NCBI GenBank assembly: GCA_937874445.1
Contig: CALNAL010000088.1
Location: 1-35,450, forward strand
Source of the DNA: an uncultured Acetobacteraceae bacterium
GTDB taxonomy: Bacteria > Pseudomonadota > Alphaproteobacteria > Acetobacterales > Acetobacteraceae
Direction: 5' to 3'
DNA length: 35,450 nucleotides
The notes under the pieces were generated by a model. The model was given only the letters and a program-made list of their open reading frames with translations. It searched no databases and was not told the origin of the DNA. A program made the translations under genes and the position numbers. Below, in pieces: positions 8,143 through 16,099 of the stretch; the stretch's first letter is position 1, and each line of letters begins with the position of its first letter.

Positions 8143-9326
8143 CAGTCGAGAGCGGGCGCGTCGCGCTCATCATCGACGGCCGTGTGTTCGATCGCTGGAC
8201 CAGCGTGGACGTCGGGCGCGACCTGCGCGAGATCGCCGGCACCTTCTCGCTGCGGCTGCTCGACAAGGGGCGGTTCCCTGGCGCCACGGCGCCGCGCATC
8301 AACCGCGGCGATGCCTGCACTGTCGCGATCGACGGAGAGACGGTGCTCTCTGGCTGGATCGATGTGGTGGAGATCAACGAGGAGGGCGACACGCTCGACA
8401 TGAGCGTGCAAGGCCGCGACGTCACCGGTGACCTGGTGGACAGCGCCGCCGCGCCCGATGGGCCGGCCGAGTATCGCAATATCGACCTGCTCGCCTTCGC
8501 CACCGCCATCTGCAAGCCCTTCAGCATCCCGGTAAAGGCCGACATCGACGTGGGCGCTCCCTTCGACACCCTCTCGCTGCAACCTCACGACAAGGCGCTG
8601 GAGGCGATCGAGAGCGCGGCCCGGCAACGTTCCGCCCTGGTCACTTCCGACGGCGTGGGCGGGCTGCTGCTGACGCGAGGGGGCATCACGCGCGCGCCCG
8701 CCTCGCTGGTGCGCGGCGGCAATATCGCCGGTCTGCATCGTCGCGACGACGGAACGCATCGCTTCAGCGACGTCTATGTCAAAGGGCAGAGCGCGCGCGG
8801 AGCGGGCTGCCGCCGCGGCAGCCGGGCTGCCGCCTCGCTCGCCACCACGCCCAGCGCGCCCACTACGCCAGCAGGTACGGCCTCGGCCGGCATTTTGATC
8901 ACCGGCCATGCGCAGGACCCCGGTGTCACCCGCTACCGGCCGTTCGTGAAGCTGACACGCTCGCAGAGTGGCATGACGAGCGCGCAAGAACAGGCCGAGT
9001 GGCTGGTGCGTGTCTTCCAGGGTCAGGCGCTGGAACTGGATTACCGCGTGCTCGACTGGCGCGCAGGCGAGCCGTCCGGTACCGGGCCGGTGCCGCAACT
9101 TGGAGCGCTGTGGCGGCCCAACACCGTCGTGCCGGTCTATGACCCGCTTGTGGACATCGCCGGAGACATGCTGATCGCCGGCGCGCGCTACCAAATGAGC
9201 GACAAGGGCCTCCTGACGCAGCTCCGCATCGTCGGCCTGTCGGCCTATGAGCAGGTCAACGAGGCCTATCACCGCAGGGCGGCTTTCCAGCCGCAGGTGC
9301 AGCCGAGCCCGAGGAGGCGGCGATGA
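8139..9326 (+). CDS. Baseplate hub protein (Mu gpP/gp44-like, late control D family)
   Basis: A 395-aa protein, slightly longer than Mu gpP (379). It starts ATG 8139 in an ATGA overlap with gp43. The first 200 residues contain the two beta-rich hub domains typical of gp27-like proteins (VALIIDGRVFDRWTSVDVGRDLREIAGTF; LDMSVQGRDVTGDLVDSAA), and the C-terminal half returns with ILITGHAQDPGVTRYRPFVKL. Between them residues about 219-249 form an Arg/Ala/Thr-rich low-complexity insert. The protein forms the ring that connects tail tube and spike. The stop overlaps the next ATG (ATGA at 9323-9326). Confidence 0.85.
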   Translation: MTVESGRVALIIDGRVFDRWTSVDVGRDLREIAGTFSLRLLDKGRFPGATAPRINRGDACTVAIDGETVLSGWIDVVEINEEGDTLDMSVQGRDVTGDLVDSAAAPDGPAEYRNIDLLAFATAICKPFSIPVKADIDVGAPFDTLSLQPHDKALEAIESAARQRSALVTSDGVGGLLLTRGGITRAPASLVRGGNIAGLHRRDDGTHRFSDVYVKGQSARGAGCRRGSRAAASLATTPSAPTTPAGTASAGILITGHAQDPGVTRYRPFVKLTRSQSGMTSAQEQAEWLVRVFQGQALELDYRVLDWRAGEPSGTGPVPQLGALWRPNTVVPVYDPLVDIAGDMLIAGARYQMSDKGLLTQLRIVGLSAYEQVNEAYHRRAAFQPQVQPSPRRRR

Positions 9327-9874
9327 GCGAGAGCGAGATCTACGACCGGCGGGCAATGATCTCGCGCGGCGTGGTGCTGGCGGTCGATGACAGCGGCGCG
9401 ATGCAGACCCTCACGGTACAGACACACACCGGGGTGATCCGCACCGGGGTCGAGGTCTATGCCCCCTACGGCCAGGTGTCGGTGCCGCCCGCCGGCGCCG
9501 AGGTGGCGGTGCTGCAGGTCGGCGGCGACGCGGGCGACTGCATCGCACTGCCGGCAAGCCACGCCTCCGCCCGCGCCGGCGGCGCAGACCCGGGCACCTG
9601 CGGATGGGCCGACGCCGGCGGCAACCGTGTCATCATCAAGCCGGATGGCAGCGTCGAGATCGTCTCGGCGACTCAGGTGAAGATGCAAGTCGGCGATTGC
9701 ACCTTTCTCCTCACCTCGGCAGGTCTGACATTGACCACACCCGATGGCACCACGACATTCGGCGCAAGCGGTGTTACCTTCAGCCAGCCGGTCACCATGA
9801 CGCAGGATCTGACCGTCAATGGTGCGATCCACGGTACGGCCGACAAGGCCAAGGTCGCCGGCAGCATCGGATAG
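9323..9874 (+). CDS. Baseplate spike protein (Mu gp45-like)
   Basis: A 183-aa protein close in length to Mu gp45 (196 aa). The N-terminal OB-like domain (ARGVVLAVDDSGAMQTLTVQ, then GVEVYAPYGQVSVPPAGAEV) is typical of the Mu gp45/bacteriophage V family. The C-terminal part (residues about 125-183) is built of short beta repeats (GLTLTTPDGTTTFGASGVTF) that form the triple-stranded spike shaft. It would pierce the outer membrane during contraction. I see no iron-binding HxH tip motif in the visible sequence, unlike some spikes. The ATG overlaps the hub stop; 61 bases separate it from gp46, a longer gap than elsewhere, with no evident gene. Confidence 0.82.
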   Translation: MSESEIYDRRAMISRGVVLAVDDSGAMQTLTVQTHTGVIRTGVEVYAPYGQVSVPPAGAEVAVLQVGGDAGDCIALPASHASARAGGADPGTCGWADAGGNRVIIKPDGSVEIVSATQVKMQVGDCTFLLTSAGLTLTTPDGTTTFGASGVTFSQPVTMTQDLTVNGAIHGTADKAKVAGSIG

Positions 9875-9935
9875 CGGCTGCTGCCCGCACCTGCGGGGCT
9901 GAACGCCAGGTCCGCGCGCGCGCGAAACTGCACGT

Positions 9936-10409
9936 ATGACCTGCGACATCGCCATCCGCTACGACCCGGCCCAAGGCTGCTGCGATCTCGTCTACGAGGG
10001 CCATGGCTGGCAGCTCGACACCACCCCCGCCACGCCGATGTTGGTGGCGATCGTGGCGCATCGGCGGGCCAATGCGGATGACACGGTGCCCAACCCCGTC
10101 GCGTCGCCGCTCGCGCCAGCCTCCCTCGTGGCACGGGGCGGCTGGCCCGGCGACGCGCTCGACAGCCAGGGGCGGCGGACTGGAAGCCGCCTCTGGCTGC
10201 TCTCTCGCGCCAAGGCCACCGAGCAGACCCGCCAGCTCGCCGGCGCCTATGCGGGCGAGGGCCTCGAACAGGTCGAAAACGATCGCGGGATTGCCATCGC
10301 GTTGAAGGCGGCGTGGAGCAATCTCAAGCCGCCGGGCGGCAAATACCTGATCCTCACCGCTCTCGCCGGCGAGACGGCCGTGCAGGTGCAGCAGGCCATC
10401 GGCACATGA
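9936..10409 (+). CDS. Mu gp46-like baseplate wedge protein
   Basis: A 157-aa protein of the phage GP46 family (Mu gp46 is 143 aa). Family features include the N-terminal DIAIRYDPAQGCCDL, a central GGWPGDALDSQGRRTGSRLWLLSRAK segment (in the family: GWWGD....GSRLWLL.R.K), and a helical C terminus ending in a WSNLKPPGGKYLILTAL-like beta strand. It corresponds to gp25-like wedge components that link the baseplate ring to the sheath. It begins at ATG 9936 with a weak upstream ribosome site, and overlaps gp47 by four bases (ATGA at 10406). Confidence 0.83.
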   Translation: MTCDIAIRYDPAQGCCDLVYEGHGWQLDTTPATPMLVAIVAHRRANADDTVPNPVASPLAPASLVARGGWPGDALDSQGRRTGSRLWLLSRAKATEQTRQLAGAYAGEGLEQVENDRGIAIALKAAWSNLKPPGGKYLILTALAGETAVQVQQAIGT

Positions 10410-11494
10410 GCTGGAGCCCGCCCGACCCCGCCACGCTCGCCGGCCGTGCCGCCTCGATCTACGAGAGTGCGCTCGATAATCCCGACGCCCGCAGCCCCAA
10501 CAGCGTGCTCGGCGCCACCTGTCGCGTGGCGGCCATGGGCGCGCACGGCATCCATCTCGCGCAGACCGAAGAGGCGCGCGAGCTGTGGCCTGACACGGCC
10601 GTCGACAACCTCACGCGCCTCGCCGCGATCAAGGGCCTCACGCGCACCGCCGCTTCGGCGGCCAGCTTCAACGCCACGATGACGGCTACCTCCGTGGGCG
10701 CGGTGACAGTCCCGGCTGGAACGCAAGGGACTGGCACCAACAGCCTCATCTATCAGACCACCGCAGCGGCCACGGTCGCCGCCGGGGGGGCCGGCGCGGT
10801 GCATTGGGAGTGCCTCACCGCCGGCAGCGACGGCACGCGCGCGGCCGGCGACACCATCACCCTCGTCTCGCCGCTCTCCGGCCTGCAGGTGCAGACCGCC
10901 ACCGTGGTGGATGACACGAGCCTCACCGCTGGCGAGGACCAGGAGAGCCTCGACAATCTGCGCGCGCGCCTGCTCGACGTGTGGCGCAGCGATGCCGCCG
11001 CCGGGAACGCGGCCGACTGGCGGAAGTGGGTGAGGGCAGCACTGCCGCTGGCCACCTATGTGGCGGTCCTGCCGCGCTGGGCGGGGCTGGGCACCGTCGG
11101 CCTGGCGATCGCCATGACCGGCCCGCGCCAGCCTACCACCGACGAGCTGGCCACCATCTCAACCTACGTGTCCGACAGCTCGAGGCGGCCCGTCTGCGCC
11201 GTGCCCTATCCCTTCGCGGCACCGCTTGTTTCCGTTGGCGTCACCGTTCACCTCAACCCCGATACCTCCGCCACGCGCGCGGCCGCGCTCGCGACCCTGC
11301 AGGCGTTCTTCTTGCAGGATGCCTCGATCCGCGACCCCAACGTGACCACCTCTGGCACCATCGCTCGCAGTCGGCTCGATGCCGCCCTCTCCGCCGCCGA
11401 CGGCGAGTGGGAGCACATCACCAGCGCGCCCTCGGCCGACGTGGTGGTGGCCACCGGTTCGCTGCCGGCCCTCGGCACGGTGCAGTTCGAGTGA
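10406..11494 (+). CDS. Baseplate wedge protein (Mu gp47-like, baseplate J family)
   Basis: A 362-aa protein, matching Mu gp47 (about 360). The start is ATG 10406 in an ATGA overlap with gp46; the longer upstream open frame overlaps gp46 and is not coding. The N terminus (LAGRAASIYESALDNPDARSPNS), the SVGAVTVPAGTQGTGTNSLIYQ beta stretch and the ESLDNLRARLLDVWRSDAAAGNAADW segment are signatures of the baseplate J/gp47 family. The protein forms the outer wedge of the baseplate, to which fibres attach. Its stop codon overlaps the GTG start of gp48. Confidence 0.87.
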   Translation: MSWSPPDPATLAGRAASIYESALDNPDARSPNSVLGATCRVAAMGAHGIHLAQTEEARELWPDTAVDNLTRLAAIKGLTRTAASAASFNATMTATSVGAVTVPAGTQGTGTNSLIYQTTAAATVAAGGAGAVHWECLTAGSDGTRAAGDTITLVSPLSGLQVQTATVVDDTSLTAGEDQESLDNLRARLLDVWRSDAAAGNAADWRKWVRAALPLATYVAVLPRWAGLGTVGLAIAMTGPRQPTTDELATISTYVSDSSRRPVCAVPYPFAAPLVSVGVTVHLNPDTSATRAAALATLQAFFLQDASIRDPNVTTSGTIARSRLDAALSAADGEWEHITSAPSADVVVATGSLPALGTVQFE

Positions 11495-12099
11495 GCGCGC
11501 GCTCTCCCGAAGAGGTGCTCGACGATCTGCTGGCCATCTCGCCGCTCGGCCTGTTTCCCGCCGCGCGCGACAGCGGATGGGGCACACACCTGCTGCCGAT
11601 CGCCACGCTCTATTCCGAGGCCGAGCAGCGGTTCCAGACCATGTTGCCGCAGGTCGATCCCCGCAACGCGCAGGATCCCGGCTTGTTGCCTGACTTCGAG
11701 CGCGTAATCGGCCCAGACCCGCTCGGTCGCGACGAAACCGCCACCACCCTGGCCAAGCGCCAGGTGCTCGCCTATCAGCGGTGGGTCTTCACCGGCGGCT
11801 GCTCGCCGCAGTTCTACATCGACCTGGCCGCCTCGCTCGGGGTGGTGATCTCGATCGAGGAGTTCCTCGCCTCGCAAACCGGGGACACGGTCTGCGGCGA
11901 CGTGCTCGCGCCCCCCGACGACGAACTGACCTGGCGCATCACGATGCCCTCCCCGCGGCTGGAGCAGGCCACCACGGGGGCCACCGTCTGCGGTGATCCT
12001 CTCGGTCAGTTCGTCGACGACCCGCTGCCGGCCCTCATCAGGCTCTACGCGCAGCCCCACACCCTGCCGGTTTTCACGCTCTCGGGGACACAGGAATAA
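11491..12099 (+). CDS. Mu gp48-like tail protein (YmfQ/DUF2313)
   Basis: A 202-aa protein starting at GTG 11491 inside the last codons of gp47, an overlap of four bases (GTGA). It has the YmfQ/DUF2313 pattern: LDDLLAISPLGLFPAARDSGW at the N terminus, then SEAEQRFQTMLPQVDPRNAQDPGLLPDFERVIG with conserved acidic and proline residues, and KRQVLAYQRWVFTGGCSPQFYIDLAASLGV in the middle. The family forms the connection between baseplate and fibre in Mu-like phages. The final base is shared with the tail fibre ATG. Confidence 0.83.
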   Translation: MSARSPEEVLDDLLAISPLGLFPAARDSGWGTHLLPIATLYSEAEQRFQTMLPQVDPRNAQDPGLLPDFERVIGPDPLGRDETATTLAKRQVLAYQRWVFTGGCSPQFYIDLAASLGVVISIEEFLASQTGDTVCGDVLAPPDDELTWRITMPSPRLEQATTGATVCGDPLGQFVDDPLPALIRLYAQPHTLPVFTLSGTQE

Positions 12100-13214
12100 T
12101 GGATCGCACCACCGCGGCCAACTACACGACAGATGGAGCCGGCCATCGTGTCTTCCAGGATCGCAACCTTTCGACGGGCACGCCGGGCACGACACAAAGC
12201 GCTGCCGACCACACCGCCTATCAGGAAGAAATCCTCGGGCCCATCGAGGCCGCCGGCATCACCCCGGATGCCGGCAACAACAAGCAGCTGCTGGCGGCGC
12301 TGCAAGCACTCTTCGGCGGCTACGCCGTCGACACCAGCGCCGCCGCGAATGCTCTCGTCGTGACTCTCTCTCCGGCCCCCGCCGCCCTGAAAGATGGGAT
12401 GGTGCTTCGGGTCAAGCCTGCCTTCACCAACACAGGGCCAGCGACGCTCAATGTCAATGGCCTCGGGGCCTGGCCGATCACATCGGCGACCGGAGCGCCG
12501 CTCGCCGGGGGCGAGTTGTTCAATGGGAATGCCGCCACACTGATTTGTAGCTTCTATACGACATCTTTCGTCTTGGTCGCTCCAGCCTGGGCTACCTCCA
12601 ATGCTTGGAGAAACATGGTGGTGCTGACCTCCAGCACGGTGTGGACGGTGCCGGTGGGGGTGACGCGCATCAAAATCCGCGGCGTGGGCGGCGGCGGCGG
12701 CTCGGCGGCGTTCATCGGCGGCAACGCCGACATGCCGGGCTGCGGCGGTGGGGCGGGGTATTTCGAAGGGATCTACACGGTCATTCCGGGAACGGCCTAC
12801 ACGGTCACCATCGGCGCCGGCGGCCTCGGGGGCACATCCTCGTCAAGTAATGGCGTGGCAGGTGGGACGACCGCCTTCGGCAGCCTGGCGAGCGCGGGCG
12901 GCGGCTTTGGCGGCGTAAACGGCGCCAACCCGGCCGGCGGCGCGGGGGGGACCGCCGCCGGAGGGCAGATCAACGTCCAGGGCGGCGACGGCACGGACGG
13001 TCTGTTTGTTAACGGCTACACGTCTGCCACCAACATTCAGGGCGGCCCGGGGCTCGGAGGCAGCACGCCACTGGGCCATGGCGCGAGGTCCGGGATGAGC
13101 AACGCACTCCCTGGCCGGGGATATGGCGGGGGTGCAGGCGCTCCTTATGCAGCCGGAGGAACGACCGTGGGGGGGGCGACGGGCGCACCTGGCGTGGTCA
13201 TCGTGGAATGGTGA
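12099..13214 (+). CDS. Tail fibre protein with glycine-rich tip
   Basis: A 371-aa protein encoded directly after gp48, the place of the Mu fibre gene S. Residues 1-75 form a baseplate-attachment-like region ending in AGITPDAGNNKQLLAALQALF, a very common segment in phage fibres. Residues about 80-170 contain beta repeats (LKDGMVLRVKPAFTNTGPATLNVNG). From about residue 195 the sequence becomes strongly glycine-rich (VGGGGGSAAFIGG, GCGGGAGYFEGIY, GGYGGGAGAPYAAGG), ending GAPGVVIVEW. This tip resembles the glycine-rich host-binding tips built from polyglycine helices in other phages. The tip probably determines host range. It is followed three bases later by the DUF4376-type gene. Confidence 0.85.
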   Translation: MDRTTAANYTTDGAGHRVFQDRNLSTGTPGTTQSAADHTAYQEEILGPIEAAGITPDAGNNKQLLAALQALFGGYAVDTSAAANALVVTLSPAPAALKDGMVLRVKPAFTNTGPATLNVNGLGAWPITSATGAPLAGGELFNGNAATLICSFYTTSFVLVAPAWATSNAWRNMVVLTSSTVWTVPVGVTRIKIRGVGGGGGSAAFIGGNADMPGCGGGAGYFEGIYTVIPGTAYTVTIGAGGLGGTSSSSNGVAGGTTAFGSLASAGGGFGGVNGANPAGGAGGTAAGGQINVQGGDGTDGLFVNGYTSATNIQGGPGLGGSTPLGHGARSGMSNALPGRGYGGGAGAPYAAGGTTVGGATGAPGVVIVEW

Positions 13215-13216
13215 GC

Positions 13217-13741
13217 ATGAGCATCTATGCACTGGTTGCCGGCGGCAGGGTCGTTGAGATCGCCGCCGGGACATTCGAGGTCCACCCCGATTTCGTGTGG
13301 GTGGACGTCTCGTCCGTCACGCCGCGGCCCGAGACCGGCTGGAGCGCGACAGAGTCGGGTGGCAACTGGAGCTTTGCCGCGCCGGTCACCCCGACTTTGA
13401 CGCTCGCCCAGCAGGCCAGCGCGCTGCTTGCAGCCGGGCTCACGCTGACCACCGCCGGCACGCTGGCGCTTTCGGGCGTCACTTTCGCCACCGACGCGCT
13501 GACGCAGCAGCAAATCCAAGCCGAATTGATCGCCCTGCTGGCTAGCAGCAACGCCAGCTTCGCCGACGGGGCCGCCACGATTGCCTGGCCGGACACCTCG
13601 GGCACTCTCCACACCATGACCCCGGTGCAGTTCAAGGAACTCGCCGTCGCGATCGCTGCGTTCGTGTCTGCATGCGTGGTGGCGATCAAGGGGCAGGCCA
13701 CCGCGCTGCCCTCTGCCTCCGCCACCATCACCATGGGCTAG
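13217..13741 (+). CDS. DUF4376-like fibre-associated protein
   Basis: A 174-aa protein from ATG 13217, three bases after the fibre stop; an in-frame ATG at 13208 overlapping the fibre gene is an alternative. The N-terminal segment (IYALVAGGRVVEIAAGTFEVHPDFVWVDVS) is common in fibre-assembly-type proteins of Mu-like and P2-like phages. The C-terminal 100 residues (TDALTQQQIQAELIALL, then TMTPVQFKELAVAIAAFVSACV) fit the DUF4376 domain, which occurs at the C terminus of small tail-fibre or fibre-assembly proteins. Whether it is a structural or chaperone protein cannot be told from sequence. Confidence 0.7.
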   Translation: MSIYALVAGGRVVEIAAGTFEVHPDFVWVDVSSVTPRPETGWSATESGGNWSFAAPVTPTLTLAQQASALLAAGLTLTTAGTLALSGVTFATDALTQQQIQAELIALLASSNASFADGAATIAWPDTSGTLHTMTPVQFKELAVAIAAFVSACVVAIKGQATALPSASATITMG

Positions 13742-13747
13742 GATGTC

Positions 13748-14170
13748 ATGAAAGCGATCTTGGATACGATCCTGAGTAGCGCGCTCCTGCTTGTGTTGGC
13801 CGCCGCGCCGGCCTGCGCGCAAACTCCCCCCGGGTGGTCAGCACCGCTGGGCGTGGGGACGGCTTCCACCGGCTCCGTGTCCACCATCGTCACCGGTGGC
13901 GTCGCGGTTATCGTCTTCCCCGCTGGCTTTATGCTCTCCTCCAATCTGGTGGGCGAACAATACCCGCGGTTTTCCGTGTGCGACATCCTTAACCCACCGG
14001 ATGCGAAAGAGCCGCTCTATCTCGATCTGGTCACCACGGCCACGATCGGCGGCGGCAGTTCGCTCCCCCTCTCACCCGGCCAAGCCTACCGCATCTCCAA
14101 GCCGGTCCGCGGCGCGGTGACCGCCGTGGCGGCTTCTTCGGGCCACTCGTACGCGACGGTCTGTTACTGA
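13748..14170 (+). CDS. Secreted or periplasmic small protein of unknown function
   Basis: A 140-aa protein with a clear signal peptide: a short positive start (MKAILD), hydrophobic core SALLLVLAAAPA and a likely signal peptidase I site after ACAQ (residue 25). The mature part is rich in Gly/Ser/Val, predicted beta, with two cysteines (one in SVCDIL, one in the C-terminal ATVCY) that could form a disulfide. I do not recognise a family. It is co-transcribed with the phage fibre genes (ribosome site AGGATG just before the start) and overlaps the next gene by one base. A role in superinfection exclusion, lysis or envelope modification is possible but only guessed from its export and position. Confidence 0.6.
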   Translation: MKAILDTILSSALLLVLAAAPACAQTPPGWSAPLGVGTASTGSVSTIVTGGVAVIVFPAGFMLSSNLVGEQYPRFSVCDILNPPDAKEPLYLDLVTTATIGGGSSLPLSPGQAYRISKPVRGAVTAVAASSGHSYATVCY

Positions 14171-14520
14171 TGGAGGAAGAGCCTTTCGGCACCACCGCCG
14201 ACGCTGTGATTTGGGGATTGCGGGCCATGTCCGCCCGTCTGCGAGGGGAACGGCCCCCCGGTATCACGACGGCACGGCCGTGCCTCCCCGAAGATATCCT
14301 TCGGGCAATCGATCACCAGCGTCGCCAGCGTCGGTTCACCGCGACCCATCTCGACGTGCTGGATCGTTGGGCGTTGCGAGGCTTGGCGCCGAGTCGGGTC
14401 GATCTGCGCGACGCTCCCGACCGCCGGGTGTGGGACGACGTGATGCGGGCGCTTGCGCCCGGCCTGATCCGCCGCGGCATCGTGCGCGCGGCCGGCACCA
14501 ACAGAGGACGCCCAGCATGA
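14170..14520 (+). CDS. Hypothetical phage protein
   Basis: A 116-aa basic protein starting in the stop of the secreted protein (TGATG) and ending in an ATGA overlap with the muramidase-like gene, so it is clearly part of the same operon. It is predicted mainly helical (ADAVIWGLRAMSARLRGE; ATHLDVLDRWALRGLAP; VWDDVMRALAPGLIRRGIV) with no transmembrane segment and no signal peptide, so it is not a holin by sequence. I do not recognise a domain. Confidence 0.5.
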   Translation: MEEEPFGTTADAVIWGLRAMSARLRGERPPGITTARPCLPEDILRAIDHQRRQRRFTATHLDVLDRWALRGLAPSRVDLRDAPDRRVWDDVMRALAPGLIRRGIVRAAGTNRGRPA

Positions 14521-15089
14521 TGGCCGCGAACACGGATGGCGACACCCGTCTGGGATTTCGCCTGCGCGAAATCTTCGATGCACAGCCCCCGAAGCAGCAA
14601 GACGAGGTAACGGGAGAAATCTTCCGCTGGGGCCTCAGTTCCGTCTTGGCAGATGCCTATCTCTTCTCCAGAAATCCGGAGAAACGGGGGGCACGCCTTT
14701 CCGCGGAGGATGCATTTGAAATTTGGCGCATCCGTTATGTCACGGAGCCCCGGCTGGATCTGGTTGCGGCCCAGAACGCCCCTCTGGCTATCGCGATGCT
14801 AGACGCCGAGGTGTCTCTTGGCATTCCCGAAGCCGCTACCGCCCTCCGCCATGCCTTGATGGCCCTTGGCTTCCCCCTCGATCCGGCGGGGGGGATCGAC
14901 TGCATGGTCATGCACGCACTGCGCGACACGATGTCGGCAGGCAACCCGGACGCCGGGGGCATCCTGTCGGGCCTGATCCGGGCCGAGACGGCGTTGTCTC
15001 TCTTGCCGAAATTGATCGCCTCGGGCTCTCCCGAAGAGCAGCTCGCTGCCTGGTGGCGAGCCCTCCGTTTCGGCGCTGCCCCGGCCTGA
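14517..15089 (+). CDS. Divergent GH108/PG-binding-3-like protein, possible endolysin relative
   Basis: A 190-aa protein with start ATG 14517 after AGAGGA. Residues about 60-130 follow the C-terminal half of the GH108 N-acetylmuramidase family: a LSAEDAFEIWRIRYV helix (compare 'LTxEEAxxIYRxxYW'), the LAIAMLDAEVSLGIPEAATAL segment in place of 'LALAxFDxAVNxGPxxAxxxL', and a LRHALMALG helix. The N-terminal part that in GH108 holds the EGG catalytic glutamate and the 'DPGGxTxxGI' loop is not recognisable, so it may not be an active muramidase. Its position at the end of the Mu-like late genes supports a cell-wall role. Similarity was recognised by eye only. Confidence 0.45.
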   Translation: MMAANTDGDTRLGFRLREIFDAQPPKQQDEVTGEIFRWGLSSVLADAYLFSRNPEKRGARLSAEDAFEIWRIRYVTEPRLDLVAAQNAPLAIAMLDAEVSLGIPEAATALRHALMALGFPLDPAGGIDCMVMHALRDTMSAGNPDAGGILSGLIRAETALSLLPKLIASGSPEEQLAAWWRALRFGAAPA

Positions 15090-15103
15090 AAAGGCGGGGG
15101 CTC

Positions 15104-15182
15104 GGGCTGTTCGAGCAGCCCAAGCCGCGCGGAAGACCCCGCGCACGGAAAACCGCCCCGCACCTCCGGCCGGAGGCGGGGC
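15104..15182 (+). terminator. Pair of GC-rich hairpins between lysis-like gene and methylase
   Basis: Two inverted repeats occupy the 115-base gap. The first is GGGCTG-TTCGAG-CAGCCC at 15104-15121. The second, at 15155-15182, pairs GCCCCGC..CTCCGG with CCGGAGGCGGGGC around a short apex with a two-base bulge. Neither is followed by a T run, so intrinsic termination is uncertain; a transcript-processing or attenuating role before the methylase gene is equally possible. Confidence 0.4.
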
Positions 15183-15204
15183 CTATCTGAGCGCAGAGAA
15201 GTTA

Positions 15205-16020
15205 ATGGATTTCACCCTGATCGACGCCCCGGCGGCAACGCCGGTGGCGCCTTACCTTGGTGGCAAGAAGAACCTCGCCAAGCGACTCGTCGAACGCATC
15301 CGCACCATCCCGCACGCGACCTACGTCGAGCCCTTCGTGGGGATGGGCGGGGTCTTCCTGCGCCGCCCATTCCGGGCCGCGGCCGAGGTCATCAACGACG
15401 TCAGCACCGACGTGGCGACCCTGTTCCGGGTGCTCCAGCGTCACTACGAGGCGCTAATGGACATGCTCCGCTGGCAGCTCACCTCGCGGGAGGAGTTCGA
15501 GCGCCTGCTGGCCGCCGCTCCCGACACGCTCACCGACCTGGAGCGCTCCGCGCGCTTCCTCTACCTGCAGAGGTGCAGTTTCGGGGCCAAGGTGGTCGGC
15601 CGCAATTTCGGGGTAGACGTCGGCCGTCCCGGCCGGTTCGACGTCACCAAGCTCGCGAGCCTGCTCGAGTCGGCACATGAGCGCCTGGCGGGGGTGACGA
15701 TCGAGCGCCTGCCCTGGCCGGACCTGCTGGATCGCTACGACCGCCCCGAGACCCTTTTCTACTGCGACCCACCCTATTGGGGCTGCGAGATGGATTATGG
15801 GGTGGGTGTGTGGGAGCGCGACGACTTCACGCGCTTGGCGCACCGCCTGCGGCGCCTGAAGGGCTCCTGGCTGCTGTCCCTCAACGACGTTCCGGACGTG
15901 CGGCGCCTATTCCGCGGCTGCCAGATGGAGGAAGTGCGGGTAAGCTATGGCATCGGCACCCATACAGGCAGCCGAGTTCCCGCTGGAGAGCTGATTATCA
16001 GCCCGCCGAACGGGGCTTAA
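15205..16020 (+). CDS. D12-class DNA adenine N6-methyltransferase (Dam-like)
   Basis: A 271-aa enzyme, the usual length for the D12 class. Motif I (AdoMet binding) is FVGMGGVFLRR at residues 44-54 and the catalytic motif IV is DPPY at 188-191; APYLGGKKNLAKRLVERI at the N terminus is also typical. It methylates adenine in DNA using S-adenosylmethionine; the target site cannot be inferred. Mu-like phages often carry a DNA modification gene at their right end to protect their DNA from host restriction, and this gene lies exactly there. No partner restriction endonuclease is adjacent, so it is an orphan methylase. The start ATG 15205 has a modest ribosome site (GCAGAGAAG) upstream. Confidence 0.87.
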   Translation: MDFTLIDAPAATPVAPYLGGKKNLAKRLVERIRTIPHATYVEPFVGMGGVFLRRPFRAAAEVINDVSTDVATLFRVLQRHYEALMDMLRWQLTSREEFERLLAAAPDTLTDLERSARFLYLQRCSFGAKVVGRNFGVDVGRPGRFDVTKLASLLESAHERLAGVTIERLPWPDLLDRYDRPETLFYCDPPYWGCEMDYGVGVWERDDFTRLAHRLRRLKGSWLLSLNDVPDVRRLFRGCQMEEVRVSYGIGTHTGSRVPAGELIISPPNGA

Positions 16021-16041
16021 TCCGCATTCAAAACTCTCTGA

Positions 16042-16099
16042 CCGGCCAGCGAAATGGGTCCAAAACCAGATGTCACGATTTCCAATTTTCGCTGGCCGG
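16042..16099. repeat. 13-bp perfect inverted repeat at the prophage/island junction
   Basis: CCGGCCAGCGAAA at 16042-16054 is repeated exactly inverted as TTTCGCTGGCCGG at 16087-16099, separated by 32 bases. It lies between the methylase stop and the integrase coding region, and its first arm ends at the inferred integrase ATG. It could be a recombinase or repressor binding site, or a structure in the integrase leader. It is not a standard terminator, as no T run follows. Confidence 0.6.

Larger units (their letters stand above)
1..16020 (+). mobile_element. Right-hand part of a Mu-like prophage (tail, lysis-like and methylase genes)
   Basis: Nineteen consecutive + strand genes follow the Mu late-gene order from gp36 through the tail fibre, with start/stop overlaps typical of one late operon. 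The head, transposase and left-end genes would lie before the window, so this is only the right part. I could not identify a Mu-type right end or a target duplication. The limit at 16,020 is simply the stop of the last phage-like gene, and the next gene is an integrase of a different element type. All phage genes appear open, so the tail module looks functional or recently active. Confidence 0.85.

Noticed and set aside
8795..8890. Possible compensating frameshifts in the baseplate hub gene
   Set aside because: The Arg/Ala-rich stretch is odd, but the frame is continuous, and hub proteins often vary here; no alternative frame gives a clearly better protein.
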